From Indolivaga macrotermitis (GTDB lineage: Bacteria; Bacteroidota; Bacteroidia; Bacteroidales; Dysgonomonadaceae): a stretch of DNA of 64,000 bases. The notes under the pieces are model-generated. The model did not search any database. It was given only the letters and a program-made list of their open reading frames with translations, and was not told the origin of the DNA. The DNA lies in the NCBI RefSeq assembly GCF_900128985.1, contig NZ_FQUC01000001.1, positions 186,001 through 250,000 of the forward strand, in the 5' to 3' direction. This document shows, one piece after another, positions 17,953 through 26,361 of this stretch (position 1 is its first letter; the number at the start of each line of letters is the position of its first letter). The position numbers were made by a program, and so were the translations under genes.

Positions 17953-17998
17953 CTTTTGTGATTTATGGCTTACTTGCTGCAAGTTTATAACACAAAAG
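17953..17998 (+). promoter_or_regulatory. Nested inverted repeat upstream of the GG-leader peptide gene
   Basis: Outer arms CTTTTGTG (17953-17960) and CACAAAAG (17991-17998) are perfect complements. Inside them TTAT pairs with ATAA, and a 13-bp near-palindrome with arms ACTTGC and GCAAGT lies at 17972-17984. Together they give a 46-nt imperfect hairpin ending 9 nt before the ATG at 18008. It could be a leader hairpin over the ribosome-binding region or an operator. It has no T tract, so it is not a terminator. Confidence 0.5.
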
Positions 17999-18007
17999 CA
18001 AAACATA

Positions 18008-18172
18008 ATGAAAACAACAATCAAGAATTTTAAGAAGAAAGAGATCTCTAAGGCTAATCAACAAAAGATAAAAGGTGGATCATCGGGTTGTGCATCTCAT
18101 GGCTATGGTAGGTTATTTTATGATTTTGATGGATCGCAATACACAATTACTTCAATTGAGTGGTTTGCTTAG
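18008..18172 (+). CDS. Double-glycine-leader peptide, natural-product or bacteriocin-like precursor
   Basis: A 54-residue open frame, too short for routine gene calling. Residues 1-24 form a basic leader ending Q-K-I-K-G-G; residues 10-24 read KKKEISKANQQKIKGG-like, the form of Bacteroidales GG-type natural-product precursors, where an ATP-driven peptidase-transporter cuts after GG. The 30-residue core has one Cys (residue 28), several Gly and Ser, and an aromatic-rich second half (F-Y-D-F, Y, W-F) ending in W-F-A. It has its own gap after recA, a hairpin just before the start, and a secreted protein gene 21 nt downstream. No transporter, radical-SAM or cyclase gene lies in the window, so maturation would depend on genes elsewhere. 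Function is inference. Confidence 0.7.
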   Translation: MKTTIKNFKKKEISKANQQKIKGGSSGCASHGYGRLFYDFDGSQYTITSIEWFA

Positions 18173-18193
18173 ATTTATTTAAATAAGAATCAA

Positions 18194-18499
18194 ATGAGAA
18201 AAATCTTTTTCATATCTGCTGTCTCCTTATTCTTTCAAATACCTGTTACTTCCGCACAAGGACTAATTGAGGGAAAGTGTTCTATTGTGATTGAAAACCT
18301 TCGGAACTATTACCAGAATGATTCTTTGGCAATTGAATATTTCAAGTCTGCTTATGTAATAGATGATCTAAAGATTCAGAATCACATATATGTAAAAAAA
18401 ACAGGAGAAGTCCTTTCTTTCTTCTTACTTCCAGAGAATAAAAATCTGACATGTAGTTTTAGAGGATGGCGAAATCAAAAAGATTTGATTATCAAGTGA
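18194..18499 (+). CDS. Small secreted protein, unknown, next to the GG-leader peptide
   Basis: A 101-residue protein with a clear signal peptide (MRKIFFISAVSLFF, then VTSAQ at about residue 22). The mature part of about 79 residues has a Cys near its start and a Cys near its end (LTCSFRG), which could form a disulfide, and is otherwise unremarkable. I recognise no family. It starts 21 nt after the peptide gene; the spacer contains the 12-bp palindrome TTATTTAAATAA. It ends before a hairpin terminator, so the pair probably forms a two-gene transcript. It could be an immunity, carrier or processing partner for the peptide, but nothing in the sequence proves this. Confidence 0.7.
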   Translation: MRKIFFISAVSLFFQIPVTSAQGLIEGKCSIVIENLRNYYQNDSLAIEYFKSAYVIDDLKIQNHIYVKKTGEVLSFFLLPENKNLTCSFRGWRNQKDLIIK

Positions 18500-18529
18500 A
18501 AGTATTCAGTCCTTATATAAATAATGTAA

Positions 18530-18556
18530 AGTCTCGGTTATTCCGGGGCTTTTTTT
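18530..18556 (+). terminator. Terminator of the GG-leader peptide transcript
   Basis: GTCTCGG-type arm at 18530-18537 pairs with CCGGGGCT at 18543-18550 (two G-U pairs), followed by seven T. Confidence 0.8.
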
Positions 18557-18573
18557 GAGAGATTTAGATCAGA

Positions 18574-18610
18574 TGAAAAAAGGAGAGAAACCTCAGTGGT
18601 TTCTCTCCTT
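18574..18610 (-). terminator. Terminator of the TlpA-like gene
   Basis: Perfect 13-bp arms at 18580-18592 and 18598-18610 around the loop TCAGT. On the minus strand the stem is followed by a T run (from 18579 down to 18575). It lies 30 nt after the stop of the minus-strand gene. Confidence 0.85.
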
Positions 18611-18639
18611 CTCCTTTTAACCAATAACTAAAATAACCC

Positions 18640-19872
18640 TTATTTTTCGTTAAGCAGATCATCAATTATCTTGTTGAAATCGGCTTTGAATTCGTCGTAA
18701 AACAATCCTGTTGCCGGGCCATTAAAGCCTGTATGTATTTTTCGTACGTTTCCTTTTTTGTCGATAAAGAAAGTCGTGGGATAACTCTTCAGTCCGTCTA
18801 TTTCGGGCAGAACTGTTTTATCAGCACCTATTTTTCCTGCGAATAGAACATCATATTCGATATTGTATTTCTGAACGAAATTCGATAATACTTTATTCAC
18901 GTATTCGGGATCATCTTTTCTTTCGAAAGCTAAGCCAACAATTTCAACTCCTCTCGATTTATTATCCCTGTACCAAGGAGCAAGGAATGCGGCTTCATCA
19001 AGGCAGTTAGGACACCAGCTTCCGAGTATAGAAACAATTACGACTTTCCCTTTGAACTTATCGTCAGATAGAGATACTGTATTTCCTTTCAGATCCGGTA
19101 GTTTAAAACTGAGCGATTTACTTCCCGGTTTAAGTTTGGTCAGAGTATAAGGGTCGGCAAGGGTTGCTTTGTCATTTCTTTGTCCTTTTATCTTTTGTTT
19201 TCCTCTGGCTGTGATAAACTCTCCTTCAAAATTATTCTTATCTGTAAACTTACCTTGTACCAGATAAGGGCTGAGTCCGGCAAATGCAGAGAGTTTGAAT
19301 CCATTTTGATCGATTACTCCTTCCAGATAACGGAGGTCTCCCGAATTAGTTAGGATCGAACCTGTCAGAATACCATTATCCTGTTTGAAAATGCCGACAT
19401 TGGATACTGAGGATGAATCCGTAAGGAATTGTATATCCCATTTTCCGGTAAGAGTGTCGGTTGCTGTTCCTTCGGCGGTAAAACGGGGCGATTCTCCGTA
19501 TATAGCTTTGAAAGGTAAGCCTTTATCATTATCAGCGAAAAGCCTTTTGAATACACCACTCAGGGTATCACCTTTAAATACACCTTCGAATTGGGTATCG
19601 TAAGCTTTGATAGGAATGAAAACACTGTCACCTCGGTATGTTACGGAATCCGATATAACTTCTTCTCCCCCATTTATAAAGGTCAGGTATGTATTAGTGT
19701 TGGGAGCACCTTTTTTTATTTCAAATATAAATGGTATAATTCCTTCTTTTGCAGAGAATTCTCCTCGCCATTTTCCGTCTTTTAGAGACTGTTCATTTTG
19801 AGGAGATTTTGAATTACATGCTCCAAAGAATAAAGGAATCAGAATACCAAGAGAAAATATATACTTCTTCAT
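18640..19872 (-). CDS. TlpA-like thioredoxin-fold lipoprotein
   Basis: A 410-residue lipoprotein, lipobox Cys19 (FFGAC). Residues 20-240 form a beta-rich N-terminal region of the kind found in Bacteroidota TlpA/ResA-like proteins. Residues 250-410 form a thioredoxin fold with active site W-C287-P-N-C290, followed by LDEAAFLAPWYRD and a cis-Pro-type SYPTTFFID. It probably acts as an envelope thiol-disulfide reductase; substrates are unknown. CPNC differs from the CPYC, CGPC and CEPC sites of better-studied members. It is a single gene with its own -7 element and terminator. Confidence 0.88.
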   Translation of the reverse strand: MKKYIFSLGILIPLFFGACNSKSPQNEQSLKDGKWRGEFSAKEGIIPFIFEIKKGAPNTNTYLTFINGGEEVISDSVTYRGDSVFIPIKAYDTQFEGVFKGDTLSGVFKRLFADNDKGLPFKAIYGESPRFTAEGTATDTLTGKWDIQFLTDSSSVSNVGIFKQDNGILTGSILTNSGDLRYLEGVIDQNGFKLSAFAGLSPYLVQGKFTDKNNFEGEFITARGKQKIKGQRNDKATLADPYTLTKLKPGSKSLSFKLPDLKGNTVSLSDDKFKGKVVIVSILGSWCPNCLDEAAFLAPWYRDNKSRGVEIVGLAFERKDDPEYVNKVLSNFVQKYNIEYDVLFAGKIGADKTVLPEIDGLKSYPTTFFIDKKGNVRKIHTGFNGPATGLFYDEFKADFNKIIDDLLNEK

Positions 19873-19894
19873 TGTCTGTCTTTTTTAGTAAATG

Positions 19895-19902
19895 CAAAGT
19901 TA
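19895..19902 (-). promoter_or_regulatory. Likely -7 element of the TlpA-like gene
   Basis: CAAAGTTA on the plus strand reads TAACTTTG on the minus strand, 22 nt upstream of the start at 19872. No matching -33 was found. Confidence 0.4.
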
Positions 19903-19941
19903 TAAATGATTTTCGGGTTTGTAAATCCCGTAAATATGGTA

Positions 19942-19978
19942 TAAATAAAAAAAACAGCAATTCTTTTGCTGTTTTTTT
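19942..19978 (-). terminator. Terminator of nagB
   Basis: Arms AAAACAGCAA (19951-19960) and TTGCTGTTTT (19966-19975) around a 5-nt loop, with a T-rich tract on the minus strand (from 19954 down to 19942). It lies 24 nt after the nagB stop. The plus strand also has a T run, so it could work both ways. Confidence 0.8.
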
Positions 19979-20001
19979 ATTGTCTATGGTCAGGAGCCGT
20001 T

Positions 20002-20814
20002 TTATTTCAGTAGACTGTCGGGATTAAGATTCTCTTTTTCAATATCCTTAAAGTATCTGTATGTTCCTACCTTAATCTCTTCGGTTGCAGCTTCGTCACA
20101 TACAATGATTGCTTTAGGGTGCAGTTGAAGTGCAGTAATAGTCCACATATGATTTACCGAACCTTCTACTACTTGCGCCAAAGCGCGGGCTTTGTTATGT
20201 CCATTTACCATAATCAGAACTTCTTTAGCGTCCATAACTGTACCCACACCTACAGTAAGGGCTGTTTTGGGCACTTTATTGACATCGTTATCAAAAAAAC
20301 GCGAGTTAGCGATGATGGTATCTCTGGTCAATGTCTTTACACGGGTGCGCGACGACAGCGACGATCCCGGTTCGTTGAAGGCAATATGTCCGTCGGGACC
20401 GATACCTCCTAAGAAAAGGTCAATACCTCCTACAGCTTTTATCTTAGTTTCGTAGTTCTCACACTCTTTTTCCAGATCAGGAGCATTACCGTTCAGTATA
20501 TTAACATTTTCTTTTTTGATATCAATATGGCTGAAAAAGTTATTCCACATGAAAGAGTGGTAACTCTCAGGATGATTCTCAGGTATGTTTACATATTCAT
20601 CCATATTGAATGTAACTACATTCCGGAACGATACTTTACCCTGCTTGCAAAGGTCTACTAAGCATTTATACATTCCCAGCGGAGAAGAACCTGTAGGCAA
20701 GCCTAAAACGAAAGGTTGATTGGCTGTTGGTTCAGCTGCATTAATTCTGGCTACGACGTAGTTTGCAGCCCACTGTGATAGATTCTCGAAATCAGGTTGG
20801 ATAATTAATCTCAT
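20002..20814 (-). CDS. nagB: Glucosamine-6-phosphate deaminase
   Basis: A 270-residue cytosolic enzyme converting glucosamine 6-phosphate to fructose 6-phosphate and ammonia. Motifs are [14 protein letters not shown] near residue 40, FNMDEYVN with the active-site Asp near 70, and [24 protein letters not shown] with the catalytic His near 143. The length and start [10 protein letters not shown] are normal. It is a single gene, divergent from ftsK across 250 nt. It feeds amino sugars from mucin, chitin or peptidoglycan into glycolysis. No operator for a NagC-like regulator was recognised. Confidence 0.96.
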   Translation of the reverse strand: MRLIIQPDFENLSQWAANYVVARINAAEPTANQPFVLGLPTGSSPLGMYKCLVDLCKQGKVSFRNVVTFNMDEYVNIPENHPESYHSFMWNNFFSHIDIKKENVNILNGNAPDLEKECENYETKIKAVGGIDLFLGGIGPDGHIAFNEPGSSLSSRTRVKTLTRDTIIANSRFFDNDVNKVPKTALTVGVGTVMDAKEVLIMVNGHNKARALAQVVEGSVNHMWTITALQLHPKAIIVCDEAATEEIKVGTYRYFKDIEKENLNPDSLLK

Positions 20815-20920
20815 CGTGTTGTATTTAGGTATTTGTTATGAACTAAAAACGTAGAATGTCGTTGTTTAGTCTATTGTCGATTCATTTTTAATTTCATTAA
20901 TTGTAAAATATGACAAATTA

Positions 20921-20950
20921 TTGATTCTAACTCGAAAAGATGTATCTTTG
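20921..20950 (+). promoter_or_regulatory. Consensus Bacteroidota promoter of ftsK
   Basis: TTG at 20921-20923, 19 nt, then TATCTTTG at 20943-20950. Both elements and the spacing match the consensus. The ftsK start is 115 nt downstream, giving a leader of roughly 110 nt. Confidence 0.8.
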
Positions 20951-21064
20951 TTATTTCCAAGCCTGAATAAATGTAGTGAAGTTATATCTTTTATATTCAG
21001 AATGTTTTGTTCGGGGATATACACTATAAAAGATTAAAGTTAGTCTAAAGACTGTTATTTATAT

Positions 21065-23611
21065 ATGCCTCCAAAAAAAAGTAAAAAGAAAAAGAATAGT
21101 GCAAAAACAGGGTCGAGTATACTTCGTTTTTTACGGAGCGAAAGAGGACATTTCTTGATAGGTGTCTGTGTTGTCTTTATTGCTTTGTATATGCTTATAG
21201 GGATGATTTCTTTCTTCTTCACCGGAGCTGCCGACCAGAGTAAAGTGGTTAATAAGAATTTTATCGATCTTATCATTCATAAGCAGGATATAGCCAACTG
21301 GACAGGGGTTGGCGGTGCATTTGTTGCAGAAGGTCTTATTAATAAGTATTTCGGGATATTCGCTATGATTATTCCTCTCTATATTTCGATCATCGGATTG
21401 AGATTGATGGGAATAAAAACCATATCATTGATCAAAGGTTTTATCCTCTCGGCCTTTGTCCTTATATGGGGTTCGATATTCAGCTCATTTATCCTGACAA
21501 AGATTTTTCCCGATAGCCATGTTATTTGGGGTGGAAGCCACGGTTATATATTGGAGCAATTGCTCGAAACCACGGTGGGTAGTATAGGTGTGGTTTTGAT
21601 CATTGTAATGTTGCTCGTAGTTTTCTCGGTTATAACAAAGAAAACATCGATGGATTTCTACCGGAATAAGTTTCCCGGTGCAAATAAAGAAAATGGAGAT
21701 GCTGAATTGATTGACGATATCGAGGAGACAGAGGATGAAATAGTAGAAAAGAAACCTTCTATTATTGCCCGTTTTATTAATCTGTTCAAGAAAAAAGTAT
21801 TAGCAGACAACGATCAGGAAGAAGACGACGGCGAACAGCAGGATGTGGAAATTGATCTGATAAATAGTTATCCCGAAAATGATGTTGCAGAAGTGCCGGT
21901 TGTTACCCGTTCTATAACCCCATTAGTGGAAAAACCTTTAAGAAACACGAATAATGCTCTGGATGACGATTTCGAAATCGTAATTCCGGAGGAAGAAACT
22001 TATCAGGCTCCCCGTACCGAACAGGCTCGCCCTATAATAACGGCACCTCCGGTTACGTCTTCCGGTGAATCCGATATTCTGGATGCTGTAGATGGGGAGG
22101 AAATGGAGGAATACGATCCTACAAAAGATCTGTCGCAATTCCAGTTTCCATCCATGGAGTTGCTAAAAGTGTATGACACCACAGGCAAAGGGGTCGACAT
22201 GGATGAGCAAAAGGCAAATAAAGAGAAAATTATCAATACCCTTCGTAATTACGGTATTGAGATAACCAATATAAAAGCAACGGTAGGGCCAACGATCACA
22301 CTTTATGAGATTGTTCCTCAGGCGGGAGTCCGTATTTCTAAAATCCGGAATCTCGAAGATGATATTGCACTGAGCCTTTCGGCTTTGGGTATCCGTATCA
22401 TTGCACCGATGCCCGGAAAAGGAACAATCGGTATAGAGGTGCCGAATAAAGATCCTCAGATTGTTTCTATGCAGTCGGTTATTGCATCGAAACGTTTTCA
22501 AGAGTGTGCTTATGACCTTCCTGTAGCATTAGGAAAGACTATTACCAACGAAATATTCATGTTCGATTTGTGTAAGATGCCTCACCTTCTGGTAGCGGGT
22601 GCAACAGGACAAGGAAAATCGGTCGGGCTGAACGCTATTATCACATCGCTCCTATATAAGAAGCACCCTGCTGAAATGAAGATGGTGCTGGTAGACCCTA
22701 AAATGGTTGAGTTCAATATCTATTCGACCATAGAAAAGCATTACCTGGCAAAATTACCTGATGCAGAAAAGGCTATTATTACCGATGTAACTAAAGTAAC
22801 CCAGACTTTGAATTCGCTGACAAAGGAGATGGATGACCGTTACGAGTTATTGATGGCTGCAAATGTAAGAACAATCAAAGAATATAATGAGAAGTTTAAG
22901 AAACGCCGTCTGAATCCTTTGAAAGGACACCGTTTCCTTCCATACATCGTAGTTATTATCGATGAGTTTGGCGACCTGATAATGACTGCCGGAAAAGAGA
23001 TTGAGATGCCTATTGCCCGTATCGCCCAAAAAGCCCGTGCGGTAGGTATTCATATGATTATTGCAACCCAACGCCCTACAACCAATATTATTACGGGAAC
23101 GATCAAGGCGAATTTCCCGGCGCGTATGGCTTTCCGTGTGACATCGCAAATCGACTCACGTACTATCCTCGATATGTCGGGGGCTAATCAATTGATAGGT
23201 AGAGGAGATATGTTATTCTCTCAGGGTAGTGACCTTGTACGTATACAGTGTGCTTTCGTAGATACACCGGAGGTTGAAGAGATAACGCAATATATCGGAA
23301 AACAGCAGGGATATGCGCATGCATTTGAACTGCCCGAATTCGTAAGTGCAAACGATGAAGATAAGCCGGGAGCCGTTGATCTGAGCGACAAAGATCCTTT
23401 GTTCGAAGAAGCTGCCCGCCTGATAGTTGTTCATCAACAAGGATCTACATCATTGATTCAACGTAAATTTTCGATCGGTTACAACCGTGCCGGACGCCTG
23501 ATGGATCAGTTGGAAGCTGCAGGTATCGTCGGCCCGACTCAGGGAAGCAAACCCCGTGATGTGCTTATTGCAGACGAATATAGTCTCGAGCAGAAAATCA
23601 GTTCTATTTGA
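21065..23611 (+). CDS. ftsK: DNA translocase FtsK
   Basis: An 848-residue divisome DNA pump that clears and aligns chromosome ends at septation. A very basic start (MPPKKSKKKK) is followed by four predicted membrane helices up to about residue 195. A linker rich in Asp, Glu and Pro spans residues 210-360 and is shorter than in E. coli. The motor has Walker A GATGQGKSVGLNA near residue 511 and Walker B VVIIDEFGDLIM near residue 630. The C-terminal gamma winged-helix domain (FSIGYNRAGRLMDQLEAAGIVG) reads KOPS-like orienting sites. It heads the ftsK-vanW-lolA-trxB run and has a consensus promoter. Confidence 0.97.
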   Translation: MPPKKSKKKKNSAKTGSSILRFLRSERGHFLIGVCVVFIALYMLIGMISFFFTGAADQSKVVNKNFIDLIIHKQDIANWTGVGGAFVAEGLINKYFGIFAMIIPLYISIIGLRLMGIKTISLIKGFILSAFVLIWGSIFSSFILTKIFPDSHVIWGGSHGYILEQLLETTVGSIGVVLIIVMLLVVFSVITKKTSMDFYRNKFPGANKENGDAELIDDIEETEDEIVEKKPSIIARFINLFKKKVLADNDQEEDDGEQQDVEIDLINSYPENDVAEVPVVTRSITPLVEKPLRNTNNALDDDFEIVIPEEETYQAPRTEQARPIITAPPVTSSGESDILDAVDGEEMEEYDPTKDLSQFQFPSMELLKVYDTTGKGVDMDEQKANKEKIINTLRNYGIEITNIKATVGPTITLYEIVPQAGVRISKIRNLEDDIALSLSALGIRIIAPMPGKGTIGIEVPNKDPQIVSMQSVIASKRFQECAYDLPVALGKTITNEIFMFDLCKMPHLLVAGATGQGKSVGLNAIITSLLYKKHPAEMKMVLVDPKMVEFNIYSTIEKHYLAKLPDAEKAIITDVTKVTQTLNSLTKEMDDRYELLMAANVRTIKEYNEKFKKRRLNPLKGHRFLPYIVVIIDEFGDLIMTAGKEIEMPIARIAQKARAVGIHMIIATQRPTTNIITGTIKANFPARMAFRVTSQIDSRTILDMSGANQLIGRGDMLFSQGSDLVRIQCAFVDTPEVEEITQYIGKQQGYAHAFELPEFVSANDEDKPGAVDLSDKDPLFEEAARLIVVHQQGSTSLIQRKFSIGYNRAGRLMDQLEAAGIVGPTQGSKPRDVLIADEYSLEQKISSI

Positions 23612-23733
23612 AAGGTACGATAAGTTTCTTTGAGCAAATGCCCGAGTTCTTTCATTAATTGTTATTTTTAAGGATTATATATCGAAGGTCTGAGACCTGA
23701 CAACACTTAGAAAGACAATTAAAGACACTAATT

Positions 23734-24552
23734 ATGGATTTTCGGGAAGTTCGCAAGCCTGAACACAGAGGGAAACTAAGGAGTTTTCTGGGCAAAGAAT
23801 ATTTTATACTGAAAAGGAAATTGTATTGGTTACAGCATCTGTCGCGATATAGTTACATTAATAAAGAGAACGATAGTTGCCAGCATTCATTGATAAAGCA
23901 CAGGTCGGTACTGTTACGTCCACTCAAGGATGTGGATATGTACCTGCAACATAATAAAATTACAAATCTGCGGCTAGCAATCGAAAAATTGAACGGTACG
24001 ATAATCGAACCGGGCAAAATGTTTTCGATATGGAAGCAGGTCGGACGTCCTTCCAGACGAAAAGGATATCTCGAAGGATTGGCTTTGCACAACGGTCAAA
24101 TCCTGACCGATATAGGCGGTGGATTATGTCAATTGGGTAACCTTCTTTATTGGATGGCTTTACATTCAGACTTGAAGGTAACCGAGCGTTGGCGGCACAG
24201 TTTTGATGTGTTCCCGGATATCAACCGGAAAATACCGTTTGCGTGTGGAGCTACATTGTCCTATAATTATATTGATTTACAACTGACAAACGATACATCC
24301 CAAAGCTACCGGATCAATTTATGGCTCGATGATACATATCTTAACGGGGAATTGTTGTCCGATTGTCCGATTGATAGTAAATTTGAAGTGTTTGAAACCG
24401 ATCATCAGATCAAGCAGCAATGGTGGGGCGGATATACCCGTCATAATAAGATATGGAAACGAAAGACAAGTCTGAGTAGTGATCAGGTTGAAGAAGAGCT
24501 TGTCTCGGAGAACCATGCTATTATGATGTACAACCCGCTGTTAACAAATTAA
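23734..24552 (+). CDS. VanW family protein
   Basis: A 272-residue protein with the VanW domain: ILTDIGGGLCQLGNLLYWMALHS, followed by ERWRHSFDVFPD and ATLSYNYIDLQLTN. No signal peptide or membrane helix is obvious, and the N-terminal 60 residues are basic. VanW proteins are named after an accessory gene of vanB clusters, but their reaction is unknown and most occur in glycopeptide-sensitive bacteria. No vanA/B-type ligase, vanX or vanRS is nearby, so resistance is not implied. It sits between ftsK and lolA, in a position where relatives usually have ftsK directly before lolA. A 13-bp odd palindrome with arms AGGTCT and AGACCT (23686-23698) precedes it. Confidence 0.85.
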   Translation: MDFREVRKPEHRGKLRSFLGKEYFILKRKLYWLQHLSRYSYINKENDSCQHSLIKHRSVLLRPLKDVDMYLQHNKITNLRLAIEKLNGTIIEPGKMFSIWKQVGRPSRRKGYLEGLALHNGQILTDIGGGLCQLGNLLYWMALHSDLKVTERWRHSFDVFPDINRKIPFACGATLSYNYIDLQLTNDTSQSYRINLWLDDTYLNGELLSDCPIDSKFEVFETDHQIKQQWWGGYTRHNKIWKRKTSLSSDQVEEELVSENHAIMMYNPLLTN

Positions 24553-24593
24553 ACGTTCGGTTGTTTTAATAGTCTAAACAAGAAAACTGAAAG

Positions 24594-25226
24594 ATGAAAG
24601 CTAAGTTAATTCTATTGTTATTAGTTTGCGGAATATTACAGGTAAAAGCCCAGGATGCCCGACAAATACTAGATAAAGCAAGTGCAGCATATAATAGTGC
24701 CGGAGGAATGCATGCTGTTTTTACATTGAATACGGAAGAAGTAAAGCAAAGAGTGATTCATAGTCAGGATGGTCAAGCTTACCTGAAAGGTAATAAGTTT
24801 AAGATAGATGTACCTGACGGTATTACCTGGTTTGATGGTAAAACACAATGGGTATATGCGAAAGGCGGTGATGAGGTGAATGTAAGTAATCCGACCGGTG
24901 ATGAGTTGGCAGGAGTAAGTCCTTCCGTATTGCTCAATATTTACAAGAGTGGTTTCAAACTGGTCTATCAGGGAGAGAAGAAAGAAGGGGCAAAGACTGT
25001 TATTGTAGTAGATATGATTCCTCAGAAATCGCAGGATTACAGTAAAATGACAGTTACACTGGATAAAGCAACCTATTTGTTTACCTCTGTTAGCCTGTAC
25101 GGAACTAATGGGATTAATAACCATTTGAAGATACGTAAGATGCAGCAAGGGGTAAACTTGCCGGACAATACATTTGTATTCAGTAAGAAAGATTATCCTG
25201 ATGTTGAAATAATAGATCTGCGGTAA
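24594..25226 (+). CDS. lolA: LolA-like outer-membrane lipoprotein carrier protein
   Basis: A 210-residue periplasmic chaperone with a signal peptide ending KAQ at residue 20. The LolA/DUF4292-type half-barrel is seen in ARQILDKASAAYNSAGGMHAVFTL, DVPDGITWFDGKTQWVYAKG and LPDNTFVFSKKDYPDVEIIDLR at the C-terminus. It carries lipoproteins from the inner to the outer membrane; this genome has many lipoproteins for it to carry. LolB is generally absent in Bacteroidota, so it may also hand over cargo in another way. It lies 41 nt after vanW and 144 nt before trxB, which has its own promoter. Confidence 0.88.
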   Translation: MKAKLILLLLVCGILQVKAQDARQILDKASAAYNSAGGMHAVFTLNTEEVKQRVIHSQDGQAYLKGNKFKIDVPDGITWFDGKTQWVYAKGGDEVNVSNPTGDELAGVSPSVLLNIYKSGFKLVYQGEKKEGAKTVIVVDMIPQKSQDYSKMTVTLDKATYLFTSVSLYGTNGINNHLKIRKMQQGVNLPDNTFVFSKKDYPDVEIIDLR

Positions 25227-25299
25227 TCTGTTCGGTTGAGGTTTTGGCAAAGCATAGAATTTGTTTATCTTATGATAGAAAATAAGTTACTATGAAGAC

Positions 25300-25330
25300 T
25301 TGTTTTTGATAAATGGAATCTATAATTTTG
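25300..25330 (+). promoter_or_regulatory. Promoter of trxB
   Basis: TTG at 25300-25302, 20 nt, then TAATTTTG at 25323-25330. Both elements match the Bacteroidota consensus. The trxB ATG is 40 nt downstream. Confidence 0.6.
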
Positions 25331-25370
25331 CTATCAATATTGAAATAACAAAATAAAACATACAAACATT

Positions 25371-26303
25371 ATGAGCGAAAAAGTACGTTGTCTGATTATT
25401 GGTTCAGGTCCTGCAGGATACACTGCGGCTATTTATGCATCAAGAGCAAACTTATCTCCTGTATTATACGAAGGAATACAACCCGGAGGGCAGTTGACTA
25501 CTACTACAGAAGTGGAAAATTTTCCTGGATACCCTGAAGGTATAACAGGTACAGAATTGATGGAAGACCTGAAAAAACAAGCTGAAAAATATGGTGCTGA
25601 TATCCGTACCGGAATCGTTACAGCTGCCGATTTGAAGGCTTCTCCTAAAAAAATCACTGTAGACGGAAAGACTGTTATCGAAGCTGATACAGTTATTATA
25701 TCTACAGGTGCTACCGCTAAGTACTTAGGTTTACCCGATGAGGCTAAATATGCCGGAATGGGAGTATCAGCCTGTGCTACTTGCGACGGGTTCTTCTATC
25801 GTAAAAAAGTGGTTGCCGTTGTAGGAGGTGGTGATACAGCTTGTGAGGAAGCTATCTATCTGTCAGGGTTGGCAAGTAAAGTATATCTGATTGTACGTAA
25901 GCCATTCATGAGAGCATCGAAAGTAATGCAGGATAGAGTTGAAAAGAACGAAAAGATTGAAATCTTATATAATACAAATACATTAGGCTTATTCGGTGAA
26001 AACGGGGTAGAAGGCGCACACCTTATTCGTCACAAAGGCGAAGCAAATGAAGAAAAATTCGATATCGCTATTGACGGATTCTTCCTTGCTATCGGTCATA
26101 AACCGAATACCGATATCTTTGCCGGACAACTGGACTTGGATGAAGTGGGTTATATCAAAACAGTACCGAATCTTACAAGTACTAATATTCCCGGAGTATT
26201 TGCTGCCGGAGACGTAGCAGACCCAATATTCCGTCAGGCCATTACTGCTGCAGGAAGTGGTTGTAAAGCTGCTATCGAAGCTGAACGCTATTTGTCGGAG
26301 TAA
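25371..26303 (+). CDS. trxB: Thioredoxin-disulfide reductase
   Basis: A 310-residue FAD/NADPH flavoenzyme that reduces thioredoxin. FAD binding is seen at the N-terminus (LIIGSGPAGYTAAIYASRA), and the redox pair in A-C135-A-T-C138-D-G-F-F. NADPH binding is in VVAVVGGGDTACEEAIYLS, and the FAD-ribityl motif in PGVFAAGDVADPIFRQAITAAGSG. The length is typical. It supplies electrons for the PrxQ-type peroxidase at 16.3 kb and for ribonucleotide reductase. It is last in the ftsK-vanW-lolA-trxB run and ends at a strong bidirectional hairpin. Confidence 0.97.
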   Translation: MSEKVRCLIIGSGPAGYTAAIYASRANLSPVLYEGIQPGGQLTTTTEVENFPGYPEGITGTELMEDLKKQAEKYGADIRTGIVTAADLKASPKKITVDGKTVIEADTVIISTGATAKYLGLPDEAKYAGMGVSACATCDGFFYRKKVVAVVGGGDTACEEAIYLSGLASKVYLIVRKPFMRASKVMQDRVEKNEKIEILYNTNTLGLFGENGVEGAHLIRHKGEANEEKFDIAIDGFFLAIGHKPNTDIFAGQLDLDEVGYIKTVPNLTSTNIPGVFAAGDVADPIFRQAITAAGSGCKAAIEAERYLSE

Positions 26304-26330
26304 GTAGTAGATAACTAAACATTAAATAAG

Positions 26331-26361
26331 AAAAGTGTCCGGATTTGCCGGACACTTTTTT
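26331..26361. terminator. Bidirectional terminator between trxB and the GNAT gene
   Basis: Perfect 12-bp arms (26331-26342 and 26348-26359) around ATTTG, with T runs on both strands. It serves trxB on the plus strand and the GNAT/thiL transcript on the minus strand. Confidence 0.9.

Noticed and set aside
23686-23698. 13-bp odd palindrome before the vanW gene as an operator
   Set aside because: It is short, and there is no promoter match next to it to support regulation.
23734-24552. VanW as evidence of vancomycin resistance
   Set aside because: There is no van ligase, dipeptidase or two-component system nearby, and VanW occurs widely without resistance.
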